A stretch of 64,000 nt of DNA from Tritrichomonas foetus (Eukaryota; Parabasalia; Tritrichomonadida; Tritrichomonadidae): NCBI GenBank assembly GCA_001839685.1, contig MLAK01000001.1, positions 342,869-406,868 on the forward strand, in the 5' to 3' direction. The notes beneath the pieces were generated by a model. It saw nothing but the letters and a program-made list of their open reading frames with translations. It had not been told where the DNA came from and did not search any database. The translations under genes were made by a program, and so were the position numbers. This document shows, in pieces, positions 1 to 10,243 of this stretch. Every line of letters starts with the position of its first letter. The first letter of the stretch is position 1.

Positions 1-1
1 A

Positions 2-3000
2 AATGCTGTTATCGAAAGGAATGCTGACATAAAATCAGATAAAAGTGAATCTGAAAAATCACATCATTCAAGCTCTTCCAAGAAATCTAACAACGAAAAA
101 GCAGAAACTTTCACCTTAAAGCCAAAAAATTATCAGGGAACATACTCAACTCCATCTGGAGAAATTCCAGGTTCATCATCGGACGATGAACCAATTGAAA
201 TTAAATTAAATATGAAACTGAAACTTGAATCAAGCAGTTCTGCAAGCCTTCATGAAGATCCAGTTATTCAAAATAGAGATGCAAACAGCTTGACACTTTC
301 TTCTGGTCACCCTGATTCTGCCGATGACGTAAATGTTGCAGGACAACTCAGCGAAGATAATGAAAAAGAAAATATTGAAAGTGATAGCGAAAGTGACAGC
401 AGCAGCCTATCTAATGACGAAAAGGAAGATAACGAAAACGTCAATGAAAACGAAGATGAAGAATATGAAGATGAGGATGATGAACCAAAGATGATGTCAT
501 CTTCATCTGTCCAAACAGTTGATGAAAATGAAGGTACTTCTGATGCCAACAACGAAGTTGAAAAGCCAGGAACACCAGCAAAGACATACATCCGAGTCAA
601 GAGGAGGAAGAGATGCAAGAAAGTTGATGTTGGAGTCCAAGTTAAGTATATAATGGTACTTAAATCACCAAAAGGACAAGAGCCAGTACAAACTCGCTCA
701 ATTGATGACATTGAAGAAGAAAAGCATCACAAGAAGAAGCATGAAAAGAAATCTAAGTCAGATAAAGATATGAAGCACAAGAACAAGAAAGACACAGGAA
801 AAACAAAGAGGAGATATGACAGCGATGATGAAGACGATGATAAATATCGAAAGAAGCATGATAAGAAACACGACAAGAAACAAGAAGATAAAAAGAAACA
901 TGATAAGAAGAAACACGATAAGAAGAAATCTAAGAAGGAAACTGATGATGAAATTAAACAAAAGAAATATGATAAGAAGGAACAAGACAAGAAGTCCGAA
1001 AAACAGTCTGTAAAATCAGATAAGGTTTCAGCCAAATCAGACAAAGTCTCTGTTAAGTCCGATAAGCCAGGAAGCAATCCTGCAAGTAAAACACCAAGCG
1101 TTAAACCTGTTGAAGCTTCAAAACAAGAAATCGAAAGTGATGTTTCAATGCCACCACATAAACGTCCAGTTCTAAACAATGCTCAATACATTGAAAAGCC
1201 AAAAGCTCAAGAACCAGAAGAAGAGGAAGTCATTGAGGAGACTTCAGATTCTTCTGTTAAATTACCACCAAAGAGTGAACCAGTCCGCCTTTTACAATCA
1301 CCATTAAAGGCCCGAAGAGCAGGCGCACCACTTATTCAAGAAGATGAATTGGAAACAATTAATGCTTCACCAAAAAGAAAAGTTGTTGAAAGAGCTGCAG
1401 AATTATCTGAAGAGTCCTCAACAGCATTTGAATCAGCATTTGATACATTCCGTCCTTCTGCTTATGAAAGAAGAATTGATCAATCAATTCAGAAGGCTAG
1501 ATTGCTTCAAAGGATGAATTCACCGAAATTCACAGATAAACAGAAACAAGAAAAAGGTATCATTTTGAAGGCAGAAGTTGATAAATCTGATAAATCAGTT
1601 CAACTTTCATCCCAATCTAATGAACTTAATGAAGAATCTTTTGATTCATTTGCTTCATTTGAAGAAAGACTTCATCTTGTTGGAACACCCAAAGAAGATC
1701 GTGAACAAGTTTTATCAAGAAATGTTAAAGTTGATCTTCATGACGATGTTACTCCAAGAAAAGTTGATGTAGATAAATCATCAAACAAGTCAGCATCATC
1801 AAACAGAATTCGTTTAATGACACCAAAAGATGCCCTTAAAGCTTCAAAGTCATCATCTTCATCATCTGTCCATAAGCTTCAAGAATTAAGCGAATCAGAC
1901 TCCGAACTCGATTCTGAACCACCAAAGATTAAGGATGGAGCAATTATTCGTAATGATGACAGTGATGTTGTGATTCAATTAACACCAGAATCCTTAGATT
2001 CGAATAAATTAAGCGAAGATTCAGAACCAGAAGCAGTCCAGGGACAACTTTCTGAGGATGAAGAAGACGAAAAACCAAAGAAGAGAGAATTGAAAGTTAA
2101 GGTTAACAAAGAAAGTTTCAAACAAGTTACTAAGAAGGAACCAGTTAAGGATTCAAAGGTAGTACCAAAGAAGGATTCAAAGAAGAAAGGCAAAGCAAAG
2201 AAGAACGGCGATGCTTCAAGCAGTGCTACAATGACTGACCAATTCAGTGAAAGCTCACTTAGTTCCATTCATTCACCAAGAATTGAAGATGAAAATGAAC
2301 TTCTTTCTCAAAACGAAGAATTACCAAATCTCGATCAAACATCAACAGAACAAAGAGCAACAAATGAAAACCTTTGTGCTGCAATGTCATCAATTGTTTT
2401 ATATTCTGGCCAAGATACAAAAGATGACGATGAAGACGAAGTTGACGATTTTGACAACATTTCTAAATCTGAACCATTTGAAAAAGCTCCATCTTCAAAC
2501 AAATTCAACAGAAATACAGCTAAATTCAACGATTCAGATTCCCAAATCGAAAATGATTCCGAATCATCATCATTCAAGTTAACTGAAGGCGATGATTCAA
2601 AATCAAGATCATTCAAGAAATCGCCAAACCAATCACTGGACAGCAACAAGATCGACTCATCTTCATCTGCAGCTGAAATGGTTCTTGATGTAAGTGAATC
2701 AGGTAGTGAGAAGATTGGTGAATCATCATCATCCTCAGCATCTAAGAAGTCGCGTTCTGCTTCATTGTCAGAAAAGAGCAGCATACATTCATCATCACAC
2801 AAATCTGAATCAGATAAACTCAGCAAAAAATCAGAATCCGAAAAAATCTCTAAATCTGAATCAGAAAAGATCTCTAAGTCCGAATCCGATAAACATAGCA
2901 AGAAATGTGAATCTGGAAAAGGACAACAATTGGAAAATAGTAGTATTGTTTCAAGCTCATCATTTGTTGAATTACATCCAAACAATGATGAGCACAAACA

Positions 3001-6000
3001 TTTATCTTCATCAAGCCATAAGAAGGATAAATTAAGTTCATCTTCTGGATTAGCTAGTCCAAAGAAGGAATCATCTAAGCTTTCTTCATCTTCACATAAA
3101 GGCAAACAAATGTCAAGTTCTTCATCACCAAAGTCTGGTGGAAATTCAGTAAGTGATTTCACTGAATACTTCTCCAACCTTGACAGCGAAGAAATGATCC
3201 ACAGAGGCATGCAACAAAGCAAGTTCACTCAAAGAACAAAGAGTCTTGCCTCATCCGATAAAATCGATTCAACAACTACTAGTGAGGCTTCTAAATACTC
3301 TTCATCAAGTAGCAAAGCATCATCAAAGAAAGGAAGCTCGAATCATGCATCTGAAGCACATGAAAGCAGTAGCCTTATTCAAGACTCAAAGTTATCAGCA
3401 AGCTCATCACATAAATCATCATCAAAGAAGAATTATCTTTCAGAAGAAAATGAACAAGTTGAGTCCTCCAATCATTCATTAGATAATTCACTTCAAATCT
3501 TATCAGATCATTCTTCATCTGAGCACTCTTCATCTAAACATTCTTCAAGCCACGCTAACCAAGCATCAGATCACTCATCAAGCAAATCATCTGGTAAAGC
3601 ATCTTCGAAGCATTCATCGGCTCACGCGTTGGAACCAGAATCTGATTCATTTGATCATCTTTCATCTCACCGCTCCGAGAAAGCACCATCTCAACATTCT
3701 GAAAAAGTTTTATCACAACATTCTGAGAAACTTTCTTCCCAAAGCTCAGATAAACCCTTATCACATCACTCTTCTGGAAAAGGTGGAAAATCATCATCAT
3801 CAAAGCCAGAATCAATTCTTAAGTCATCAAGCCACACTGGTTCATCAACTTTTGCTGAAACCACTTCCGAATCATCTTTAGTATTCACACAAAAGAGAGG
3901 AGTAAGATTTGCACCATCTGAAGATTCAAGCCTTGTTAATGACTTTCCGGGTGATTCATTCCATTCCAAAGAATCTGAAGAAGCCATGCTTACACCAGAT
4001 GAGCAGCTTGTATTCTTAGATGAAAAGCGTCCAGTCATTGATCCAAAGGAACAACCGGTTTTCCCAATGAAATCAGACAAAAGTGATGAAGAAAACCGTG
4101 TTGCCGATCAACTTCGAGAATTAAAGATGACTTCATCTTCAAGCAAAAAGAGTAAATCTTCATCAAAGAAGTCTAGTACTAAGAATATTGAATCAGAATC
4201 ATCTTCACTTTCTCACAGCCCGCCAATCAATGAAGATGACGAAGAAAATGAAATCGTTTTGAATGCTCCATCACATTCAAGCGATCATCCACCTTCAAGA
4301 TCTACTTCAGAATCAGGATCAGGATCAAGAAAGAGCTCAGCCAAGCACAGTAGTTCTATTAAAGAACCAAATTCATTATCAAGCAAAGCTTCAAAATCTA
4401 CAACACGTTCATACAAATCCGATTCAAGTGTACCACAAACTCAACCACGCGGTGGAATTAGATCAGGAAGCTCTAGTATCATTGGTGACTTCCCAGGAGA
4501 TTCTTTCCATTCACGCGAATCAGAAATTTTGATGCTCGAAGAAGGTGAAGAAGAAGAGTCCATTGATTATGAGAAACCGGTTATTGATCCAAAAGATCAG
4601 CCTGTTTTCCCAATGAAAGAAGAATTGAGTGATGAAGATAAGGTCACTAAGCAACTTAAAGGACTTAAGATGACAAACAGCTCATCAAAATCACTTAATG
4701 AAGATGTTTCATCATCAAGCAAGAAATCAGCTTCTTCAAAACACAGTAAAAAGTCGGTTTCTTCACACTCATCAAAGAAAAGTGTATCCAAAACATTAGA
4801 AATCCCAGAAGAAGAATTAGAAGAAAACGCAGATGAAGAAGATCTTGTTGACAATATCAACTCTTCTTCATCATCAAAGAAGAGCACATCAAGTAAGAAT
4901 TCAACCTCATCTGCTTATGCATCTACCAATAAACGTGGAATCAACATTGTTTCTTCTGAATCTGACATTCTCAACGATTTCCCAGGTGACACATTTTCAA
5001 GTGCTGTAGTTCCAAACGACAATGATAACTCTGAAGAAATGGTCCTTGAGCCAGACACTGATATCATTGTTTACAAAGACCAACCAGTCATTGATCCAAA
5101 AGACCAACCAGTCTTTCCAATGAAAGAAGATCATGAAATGTCTGATAAACTTCGTAACTGTAAAGTTTCAAACAGTTCATCTAAAGACCCTGAGAATATT
5201 TCATCATCTTCTTCTAAATCATCAAAGGCTTCATCTAAGGCCTCTTCTACAAAAGCATCCGTAAAATCATCATCAAAGGCATCTGCTAAATCATCAGCAA
5301 AAGTTTCTGAAAAGGAATCATTTTCATCAAAGGCATCGAAATCTTCATCAAAGAAGATCAGCGACCAAGAAGAAGAAACTATTAAGGAAAAGAATATGAG
5401 CTCTTCATCATCATCTATTCTTGATGGACCACCAAAGAGCCCAGCAGGAAGTGTCAGTGGAAAAGGACTATTGAAAGAAGAAATTTCATCAATTTCTGAC
5501 AGCAACCATCAATCATCAGCCTCTAAAAAGAGTCAATCAAGTAAAAAGAGCGGGAAAAGTGCTAAATCAAAATCGTCTAACTTAAAAGTTGATCTTGATG
5601 AACGTGGAGCAACAATTTCACAAGATCATGCAAATGATGAACCTGATTCTCATTCTTCCAGCAAGAAGAACAGAAAGAAGTTCGAAATGGGCAGTTCTGG
5701 AAGCGATCTTCGAAATTTTGAAGATGGAAGTTCAACAGAACGTGCATTTGAAGAAATCCAAAAGAAGAACCAGAAACACTCAAGGAATCATGGTGAATTC
5801 AATTCACAAGAGGAAATTCCACTAATTGTAAAATACAAGGATACAAATAGCCTAACAAATGAAGGCACTTCTTTAAATAGAAATAAAATAAATTTGAAAC
5901 CAAGTGAATCATTATCAATCAATGTTGCTAATGATAAAAATCATAGTACCAGCAGTTCAGCATTACAAAGTGATGCAAAATCCAATAAATCTTCAAAATC

Positions 6001-6751
6001 AAGTAAATCATCGAAATCGAACGCTTCAACCAAATCAGAAAAATCATCAAAATCAAATTCTTCGAATAAATCATCAAAATCCAACAAATCGAATAATAAT
6101 AATGTTGAACAACCAATTCAAACAAGAGAATTAGAAGTAATCGAAAAACATGATGAAAACGAAAACGCCTCATCTTCTGCAGTTGAACTCGAAGTTGACG
6201 CATCAAATGACAAAAAGATGAATTCTGCTTCATCACGATCATCTTCAAAATCCGCAAAATCAGATAAATCAAATAAGTCCGTCAAATCCGAAAAATCTAC
6301 AAAATCTGAAAAATCAACAACTTCCAAGAAATCTGAAAAAGATGAAGAAAAGAGCCTTTCTTCGGTTGCTTCTTCTTCTTCTTCAGTTAAGAGGAGCACA
6401 AGTTCTAAGAAAACAAGTTCTGCAGCAACAAGCTCAGCTATTTCATCAACAGTCATCAAAAATATGAGTGAAAGTGATGGAACTATTGATATAAACGACT
6501 CTGAAGATCAACAACTCGTTGAAGTCGTCCGCGGAAAAGAAATCTCAAGAGAACCAATCAAAAGAGAAGCAGTTGTCCGCCACGACACCAGCGAGGAAAA
6601 TTCACGTGAAAGCTTGCTTGAAATAATTGGTTCATCTTCATTCGAAAAGGAGTCAAAAGAGCCAATGAAGAACTTGGGTGAAGACAAGAACAATACTTCG
6701 GGAAGTCTACAAGAGAAAATATCGCTTGACATGAGCAGCATTGAAGAGTGA
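2..6751 (+). CDS. Giant Ser/Lys-rich low-complexity protein, 5' end outside window
   Basis: The frame is open from base 2, well before the first in-window ATG at 212, so the N-terminus lies off the left edge; at least 2249 codons are visible, ending at TGA 6749-6751. Composition is dominated by Ser, Lys, Glu and Asp. A Lys/His/Asp tract built on KKHDKK units (about 720-1010) is followed by long Ser/Lys tracts. Three copies of a module lie at about 3893-4141, 4445-4681 and 4931-5175: a K/R-R-G-[VI] start, then DFPGD[ST]F, an acidic spacer, PVIDPK[ED]QPVFPMK and a final LK[MV] before Ser runs. A PIQTREL motif near 6113 resembles PIKTREI in the myristoylated protein at 13.8-15.5 kb. No enzymatic domain is visible. 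Many Ser-X-X-Glu/Asp sites suggest CK2-type phosphorylation (inference). Function unknown; a structural or scaffold protein is possible. That it is coding is nearly certain. Confidence 0.85.
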   Translation, partial: NAVIERNADIKSDKSESEKSHHSSSSKKSNNEKAETFTLKPKNYQGTYSTPSGEIPGSSSDDEPIEIKLNMKLKLESSSSASLHEDPVIQNRDANSLTLSSGHPDSADDVNVAGQLSEDNEKENIESDSESDSSSLSNDEKEDNENVNENEDEEYEDEDDEPKMMSSSSVQTVDENEGTSDANNEVEKPGTPAKTYIRVKRRKRCKKVDVGVQVKYIMVLKSPKGQEPVQTRSIDDIEEEKHHKKKHEKKSKSDKDMKHKNKKDTGKTKRRYDSDDEDDDKYRKKHDKKHDKKQEDKKKHDKKKHDKKKSKKETDDEIKQKKYDKKEQDKKSEKQSVKSDKVSAKSDKVSVKSDKPGSNPASKTPSVKPVEASKQEIESDVSMPPHKRPVLNNAQYIEKPKAQEPEEEEVIEETSDSSVKLPPKSEPVRLLQSPLKARRAGAPLIQEDELETINASPKRKVVERAAELSEESSTAFESAFDTFRPSAYERRIDQSIQKARLLQRMNSPKFTDKQKQEKGIILKAEVDKSDKSVQLSSQSNELNEESFDSFASFEERLHLVGTPKEDREQVLSRNVKVDLHDDVTPRKVDVDKSSNKSASSNRIRLMTPKDALKASKSSSSSSVHKLQELSESDSELDSEPPKIKDGAIIRNDDSDVVIQLTPESLDSNKLSEDSEPEAVQGQLSEDEEDEKPKKRELKVKVNKESFKQVTKKEPVKDSKVVPKKDSKKKGKAKKNGDASSSATMTDQFSESSLSSIHSPRIEDENELLSQNEELPNLDQTSTEQRATNENLCAAMSSIVLYSGQDTKDDDEDEVDDFDNISKSEPFEKAPSSNKFNRNTAKFNDSDSQIENDSESSSFKLTEGDDSKSRSFKKSPNQSLDSNKIDSSSSAAEMVLDVSESGSEKIGESSSSSASKKSRSASLSEKSSIHSSSHKSESDKLSKKSESEKISKSESEKISKSESDKHSKKCESGKGQQLENSSIVSSSSFVELHPNNDEHKHLSSSSHKKDKLSSSSGLASPKKESSKLSSSSHKGKQMSSSSSPKSGGNSVSDFTEYFSNLDSEEMIHRGMQQSKFTQRTKSLASSDKIDSTTTSEASKYSSSSSKASSKKGSSNHASEAHESSSLIQDSKLSASSSHKSSSKKNYLSEENEQVESSNHSLDNSLQILSDHSSSEHSSSKHSSSHANQASDHSSSKSSGKASSKHSSAHALEPESDSFDHLSSHRSEKAPSQHSEKVLSQHSEKLSSQSSDKPLSHHSSGKGGKSSSSKPESILKSSSHTGSSTFAETTSESSLVFTQKRGVRFAPSEDSSLVNDFPGDSFHSKESEEAMLTPDEQLVFLDEKRPVIDPKEQPVFPMKSDKSDEENRVADQLRELKMTSSSSKKSKSSSKKSSTKNIESESSSLSHSPPINEDDEENEIVLNAPSHSSDHPPSRSTSESGSGSRKSSAKHSSSIKEPNSLSSKASKSTTRSYKSDSSVPQTQPRGGIRSGSSSIIGDFPGDSFHSRESEILMLEEGEEEESIDYEKPVIDPKDQPVFPMKEELSDEDKVTKQLKGLKMTNSSSKSLNEDVSSSSKKSASSKHSKKSVSSHSSKKSVSKTLEIPEEELEENADEEDLVDNINSSSSSKKSTSSKNSTSSAYASTNKRGINIVSSESDILNDFPGDTFSSAVVPNDNDNSEEMVLEPDTDIIVYKDQPVIDPKDQPVFPMKEDHEMSDKLRNCKVSNSSSKDPENISSSSSKSSKASSKASSTKASVKSSSKASAKSSAKVSEKESFSSKASKSSSKKISDQEEETIKEKNMSSSSSSILDGPPKSPAGSVSGKGLLKEEISSISDSNHQSSASKKSQSSKKSGKSAKSKSSNLKVDLDERGATISQDHANDEPDSHSSSKKNRKKFEMGSSGSDLRNFEDGSSTERAFEEIQKKNQKHSRNHGEFNSQEEIPLIVKYKDTNSLTNEGTSLNRNKINLKPSESLSINVANDKNHSTSSSALQSDAKSNKSSKSSKSSKSNASTKSEKSSKSNSSNKSSKSNKSNNNNVEQPIQTRELEVIEKHDENENASSSAVELEVDASNDKKMNSASSRSSSKSAKSDKSNKSVKSEKSTKSEKSTTSKKSEKDEEKSLSSVASSSSSVKRSTSSKKTSSAATSSAISSTVIKNMSESDGTIDINDSEDQQLVEVVRGKEISREPIKREAVVRHDTSEENSRESLLEIIGSSSFEKESKEPMKNLGEDKNNTSGSLQEKISLDMSSIEE

Positions 6752-7406
6752 TTTTATGTAATTTACAAAAAAATAATAAACATTGAATCTTCAGGATAAT
6801 TTTATGTTATAATTTATTTTGTTTTTATTCTTACAGACAAATTCTTACCTAGCATTATGTTTTCTAGCGCCAAATAGATATTCAATATATTTGATGAACA
6901 ATTGTTTTATTGGATTTATTTTTTGTGATAATTTTTTATATAGAATTTTCTAAATATGAATTTAAAGAAGGTAAACTTATCGATGCGAATGTTTTTGTGA
7001 AAATGTGAAATTTTAAACCAAACGTTTGTCAAAATTTCGCACTCTTCCATATCGTCAAAAATGAAATGGGTTCTACAAATAATATTAATTATCGAAAATA
7101 CAACCTCATCATTTTATGACAAAATATTTCTTTCAGAGATGATATGTAGCAAAAAAAAAAAATCGTCAAAATTCTATACAAATTCATCATTTGCATTCAA
7201 TTTTATTCAATTTCTTTTATATATTTCAAAGAAAAAGTTTTAAATTCATTTCAAACAACTCACCCAATTTTAAATATCTGAATATTTGCAAAATTCGTCT
7301 CTTATTTATCACAATTTTTTTGCGAATTTTGTTTTTGCCGTCTTAAAATTCAAATATGATGTTGAATTTTTGAGAGCTGCACGATTAAAATTCCAGGAAA
7401 TTTCAA
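6752..7406. other. AT-rich intergenic spacer
   Basis: Spacer between the giant Ser-rich gene and the phosphatase gene, both on the plus strand. It has homopolymer A and T runs. The one open frame (7061-7243) is a low-complexity Lys/Phe/Ile-rich string with no domain. I see no RNA gene or repeat. Confidence 0.5.
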
Positions 7407-8663
7407 ATGAACCAGACAGACCTCCTCTCCGTCATGGAGTTTTATAAAAGCGTTATTAAAACAGACCTATCAGACTACGAAAACAATATCCGACAATTAA
7501 CCCTCCCGATCGTTCCAACTCAAATTGTGATAAATTTATGCAATTCAATCGCCAAAATCTGCCAAACGGAACCGAACATTTTACACCTTTCTTCGAATTA
7601 TATCGTAGTTGGAGACCTCCACGGCCATATTTTAGATCTCCTCAGAATATTCAAAAGATTCATGCTTCCACCTCAACAGAATTACATTTTCTTAGGTGAT
7701 TTGGTCGACCGCGGCGAATTTTCTACAGAAGTCGTTATTTTGATATATATCCTAAAATCGCTATTTCCGCGGAATGTTTACGTAATTCGCGGCAATCACG
7801 AATTCTCTCAAATTTGTCAACGCGGCGGTTTTTCCTGCGAGCTTTATTCGGTCTATCCGGATTCAAATGTCGAGGCGGCCTTTTTCAGGTCTTTCGCCTA
7901 TCTTCCGCTTGGCGCAATTGTTGGAAATTCACAGATGAGCTACTTGCTCGTTCATGGCGGTATCGGGCCAAATGTTCATTCTCTGTCAGATATCGAATCC
8001 ATTCAGAGGCCACTTACAGCGAGTGATGATGACATAGCGAATTCTATTCTTTGGTCTGATCCGAATCCGCATATTACTGACTTTAAACCGTCAAGTCGCG
8101 GATCAGGATATTTTTATGGTAAAGATGCCCTTTCGAAATTTTTGGCAGATAACAACCTGAAGTTGTTGGTACGTGGTCACGAATGCGTTCAAAACGGAAT
8201 TGAACGACAAATTGATGGAATGATTACCGTTTTTTCTGCGTCTTATTATTGCGGGATTTCTCCAAACAAAGCAGGGGTTCTTTTAATGAGAAATAATGGA
8301 AAAATTGAAGAGTTCATCATGCCACCACTGAAGTATTTAAAAAGAGATCAGGTTTGCTTTTTAGGAAACGAAAGTGATTATGCTTTTCGGGTTTCCCCTT
8401 CATTCAGCGCATCAATGACACCACCGAAAATGAAAAGAGAAGAAATTATTCCTAAAGTCACACTTCTACCAAATTTAGAGGCAAGGCCGCGTGGGCAAAG
8501 AATTCGATCATCATCTGAATTAAATATGACAACGGCTAGAAAAAAAGTATCATCAATGCACTGCGAATCAAGAGTAATGTTCGATTTAATTGATCGAAAG
8601 AAGAAGAAAGATGAAACACGAATGTTTAGGAACTTCAAAAATATGTCCAGCACCTTTCACTAA
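7407..8663 (+). CDS. PPP-family serine/threonine protein phosphatase
   Basis: A 418-residue metallophosphatase of the PPP family (PP1/PP2A/PP2B-like), which removes phosphate from Ser/Thr using two metal ions. Signature motifs occur in order: GDLHGH at 69-74, GDLVDRGE at 97-104, RGNHE at 128-132, HGGIG at 183-187, RGHE at 256-259 and an FSASYYCG block near 277 that replaces the usual SAPNYCG. All metal-binding Asp/His/Asn positions look present. GDLHGH in place of GD[IT]HGQ and RGHE in place of RAH[QE] or RSHE mark it as a divergent member; I cannot place it in PP1, PP2A or PP2B. A basic tail of about 100 residues (GQRIRSSSE, RKKKKDE) extends past the catalytic core and may target or regulate it. 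The start is the first ATG of the frame and sits close to the fold's N-terminus. Confidence 0.93.
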   Translation: MNQTDLLSVMEFYKSVIKTDLSDYENNIRQLTLPIVPTQIVINLCNSIAKICQTEPNILHLSSNYIVVGDLHGHILDLLRIFKRFMLPPQQNYIFLGDLVDRGEFSTEVVILIYILKSLFPRNVYVIRGNHEFSQICQRGGFSCELYSVYPDSNVEAAFFRSFAYLPLGAIVGNSQMSYLLVHGGIGPNVHSLSDIESIQRPLTASDDDIANSILWSDPNPHITDFKPSSRGSGYFYGKDALSKFLADNNLKLLVRGHECVQNGIERQIDGMITVFSASYYCGISPNKAGVLLMRNNGKIEEFIMPPLKYLKRDQVCFLGNESDYAFRVSPSFSASMTPPKMKREEIIPKVTLLPNLEARPRGQRIRSSSELNMTTARKKVSSMHCESRVMFDLIDRKKKKDETRMFRNFKNMSSTFH

Positions 8664-8995
8664 TTAGATATATTAGTTTTCATCCATTGAGAACAACTAA
8701 CTTGATATTTATTTGCGTTTATTATTGTATATATGTTTTTTTATACATTTTTTTTTTTTGTCTGTATTTTATAAAAATATTTTTATAGATTCTCTATTAT
8801 TGTTGATGTTTTAAATTTAAACTTTAAATACATTTCATAACGACATCATAATCACTTCATACTAAAAACAAAAAGATTCATCAAAATAAAAGACATAACA
8901 AATTTATAGAAAGAAGAAGAAAAATCATTTCACATCTTTATAAAAATCTAAAGAAATACGAAATTTGGAGTTTCTAAGACATTTTAATCATTTAT
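8664..8995. other. Convergent 3' spacer
   Basis: T- and A-rich stretch between the ends of the phosphatase (+) and kelch (-) genes. Both 3' ends and their polyadenylation signals must lie here. No further gene is seen. Confidence 0.5.
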
Positions 8996-10243
8996 TTAAT
9001 CATAGGCATCGAGGGACATCTCGAGCATGGCCATCATGTCCTCCCTCAAGTTCAAGTGCGACAAAGCCTGTCCCACACTCAACACGAATATCGGTGTTGG
9101 TGTTTTGTGGGGATGTCCCAAAAAAGCCATCACTTGTCTCTTTTCAGCATCATAAAGTGAAGAAAATGAGTCAGTTCTTGGCAGTTCGAATACACCATCA
9201 GTACTCATTTTACCGTCTGATAATGAAGTAGTTTCTCCATCAGGTGCAACGAAAAAGACGAACCACCAAAGTGTTGATAATTCGCATGCGAAAACCATTG
9301 TAAAGTTACTCTTGGATCGTCCGCCGAAGAATAGCAAATAGCCACCAGCTTTGACCATGCCTGCGAATTGGACCTTTCCATTTGGCGGAGATCCTTGTGA
9401 CATCACGCTGCTGACATTGCAGTTCTTCATATCGACGACTGCAAAGTCCTTGGTTTTATCACCACCAGCATAAACGAAGATCCGCTGTTTACTAACCGCC
9501 CAAGCGCCGGTTGGCCGACCTGGAATTGACGTGTCAACGATTCCCCACTTCATTGAGGCGAAATCAAGGACATTCAATTCTGACAAATTGCTCCCATTGA
9601 ATCCTCCCCAAATATACAATCTTTTTCTGTAGATTGCCATGACTGGATTTCGCCTTGGGGCCGGCTGGGAGCCTTTCGCTTCAGCTATGAGGACTTCGCC
9701 TGTAGTCACATCAATTGTATGAAGTTCCGAAAAGTAGCGGCCCTGGTCCGCTTCCCCGCCGAATACGACGATATAATTTCCCATCATCGTCGCAACGCAG
9801 CCGGCCCTCGGTAGAATCGGATCGCCCGCCAGCCTCAGCTTCGTCCACTTATAGTCGTCGACGTCGAAGGCCCAGACATCGTTCAATAATTCGCCATTTC
9901 GCTTTTGACCATAACCGACGAAACATGTTCGAAGCTCATCAGAGTACGCTGTAAAGTGGCCCGTTCGCGGCGGTGGGCATTTTCCGGTAGGAACTTTAAT
10001 TGACCAATAACCGTTATATGGCATCTTCGTAATATTGGCTCGAATGATTGATCCACCGTCTTCGTCCTCCAGTGGATTGTCTTCCATAAAGGCCTGCATT
10101 TTTTCGCCGTCGATTCTGGAATATTTTGATGATCGACTTTCGCCTGCGCTGAAAAGACCATCGTCATCGTCGTCATCATCAAATTCACCTGGAGCTCTTG
10201 CTGTAAATTGATCTTCGTTTGCTGCACTTTCTTCTACACCCAT
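8996..10243 (-). CDS. Kelch-repeat beta-propeller protein
   Basis: A 415-residue protein with a run of kelch motifs from about residue 75 to 380. Repeats show the [GA]G pairs and spaced aromatic residues of the family, such as PPPRTGH...GYGQ, PRAGC...VVFGGE, APRRNPVM...YIWGGFNG, VYAGGD and LLFFGGRSKS. The N-terminus has an acidic run of seven Asp (about residues 23-29) and a charged linker. Kelch propellers usually mediate protein interactions, but no partner domain (BTB, F-box) is attached, so the role is open. The gene is visibly more GC-rich than its neighbours, for instance around 9480-9900. It is divergently arranged with the HEAT-like gene across a 0.5 kb spacer. Confidence 0.88.
   Translation of the reverse strand: MGVEESAANEDQFTARAPGEFDDDDDDDGLFSAGESRSSKYSRIDGEKMQAFMEDNPLEDEDGGSIIRANITKMPYNGYWSIKVPTGKCPPPRTGHFTAYSDELRTCFVGYGQKRNGELLNDVWAFDVDDYKWTKLRLAGDPILPRAGCVATMMGNYIVVFGGEADQGRYFSELHTIDVTTGEVLIAEAKGSQPAPRRNPVMAIYRKRLYIWGGFNGSNLSELNVLDFASMKWGIVDTSIPGRPTGAWAVSKQRIFVYAGGDKTKDFAVVDMKNCNVSSVMSQGSPPNGKVQFAGMVKAGGYLLFFGGRSKSNFTMVFACELSTLWWFVFFVAPDGETTSLSDGKMSTDGVFELPRTDSFSSLYDAEKRQVMAFLGHPHKTPTPIFVLSVGQALSHLNLREDMMAMLEMSLDAYD

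Noticed and set aside
307..6741. Many open frames of 60-300 codons on the minus strand under the giant Ser-rich gene
   Set aside because: They are antisense shadows: Ser codons TCA/TCT/TCC and Lys/Glu codons read backwards leave few stops. They show only Ser/Leu/Phe/Asp runs and no domains.
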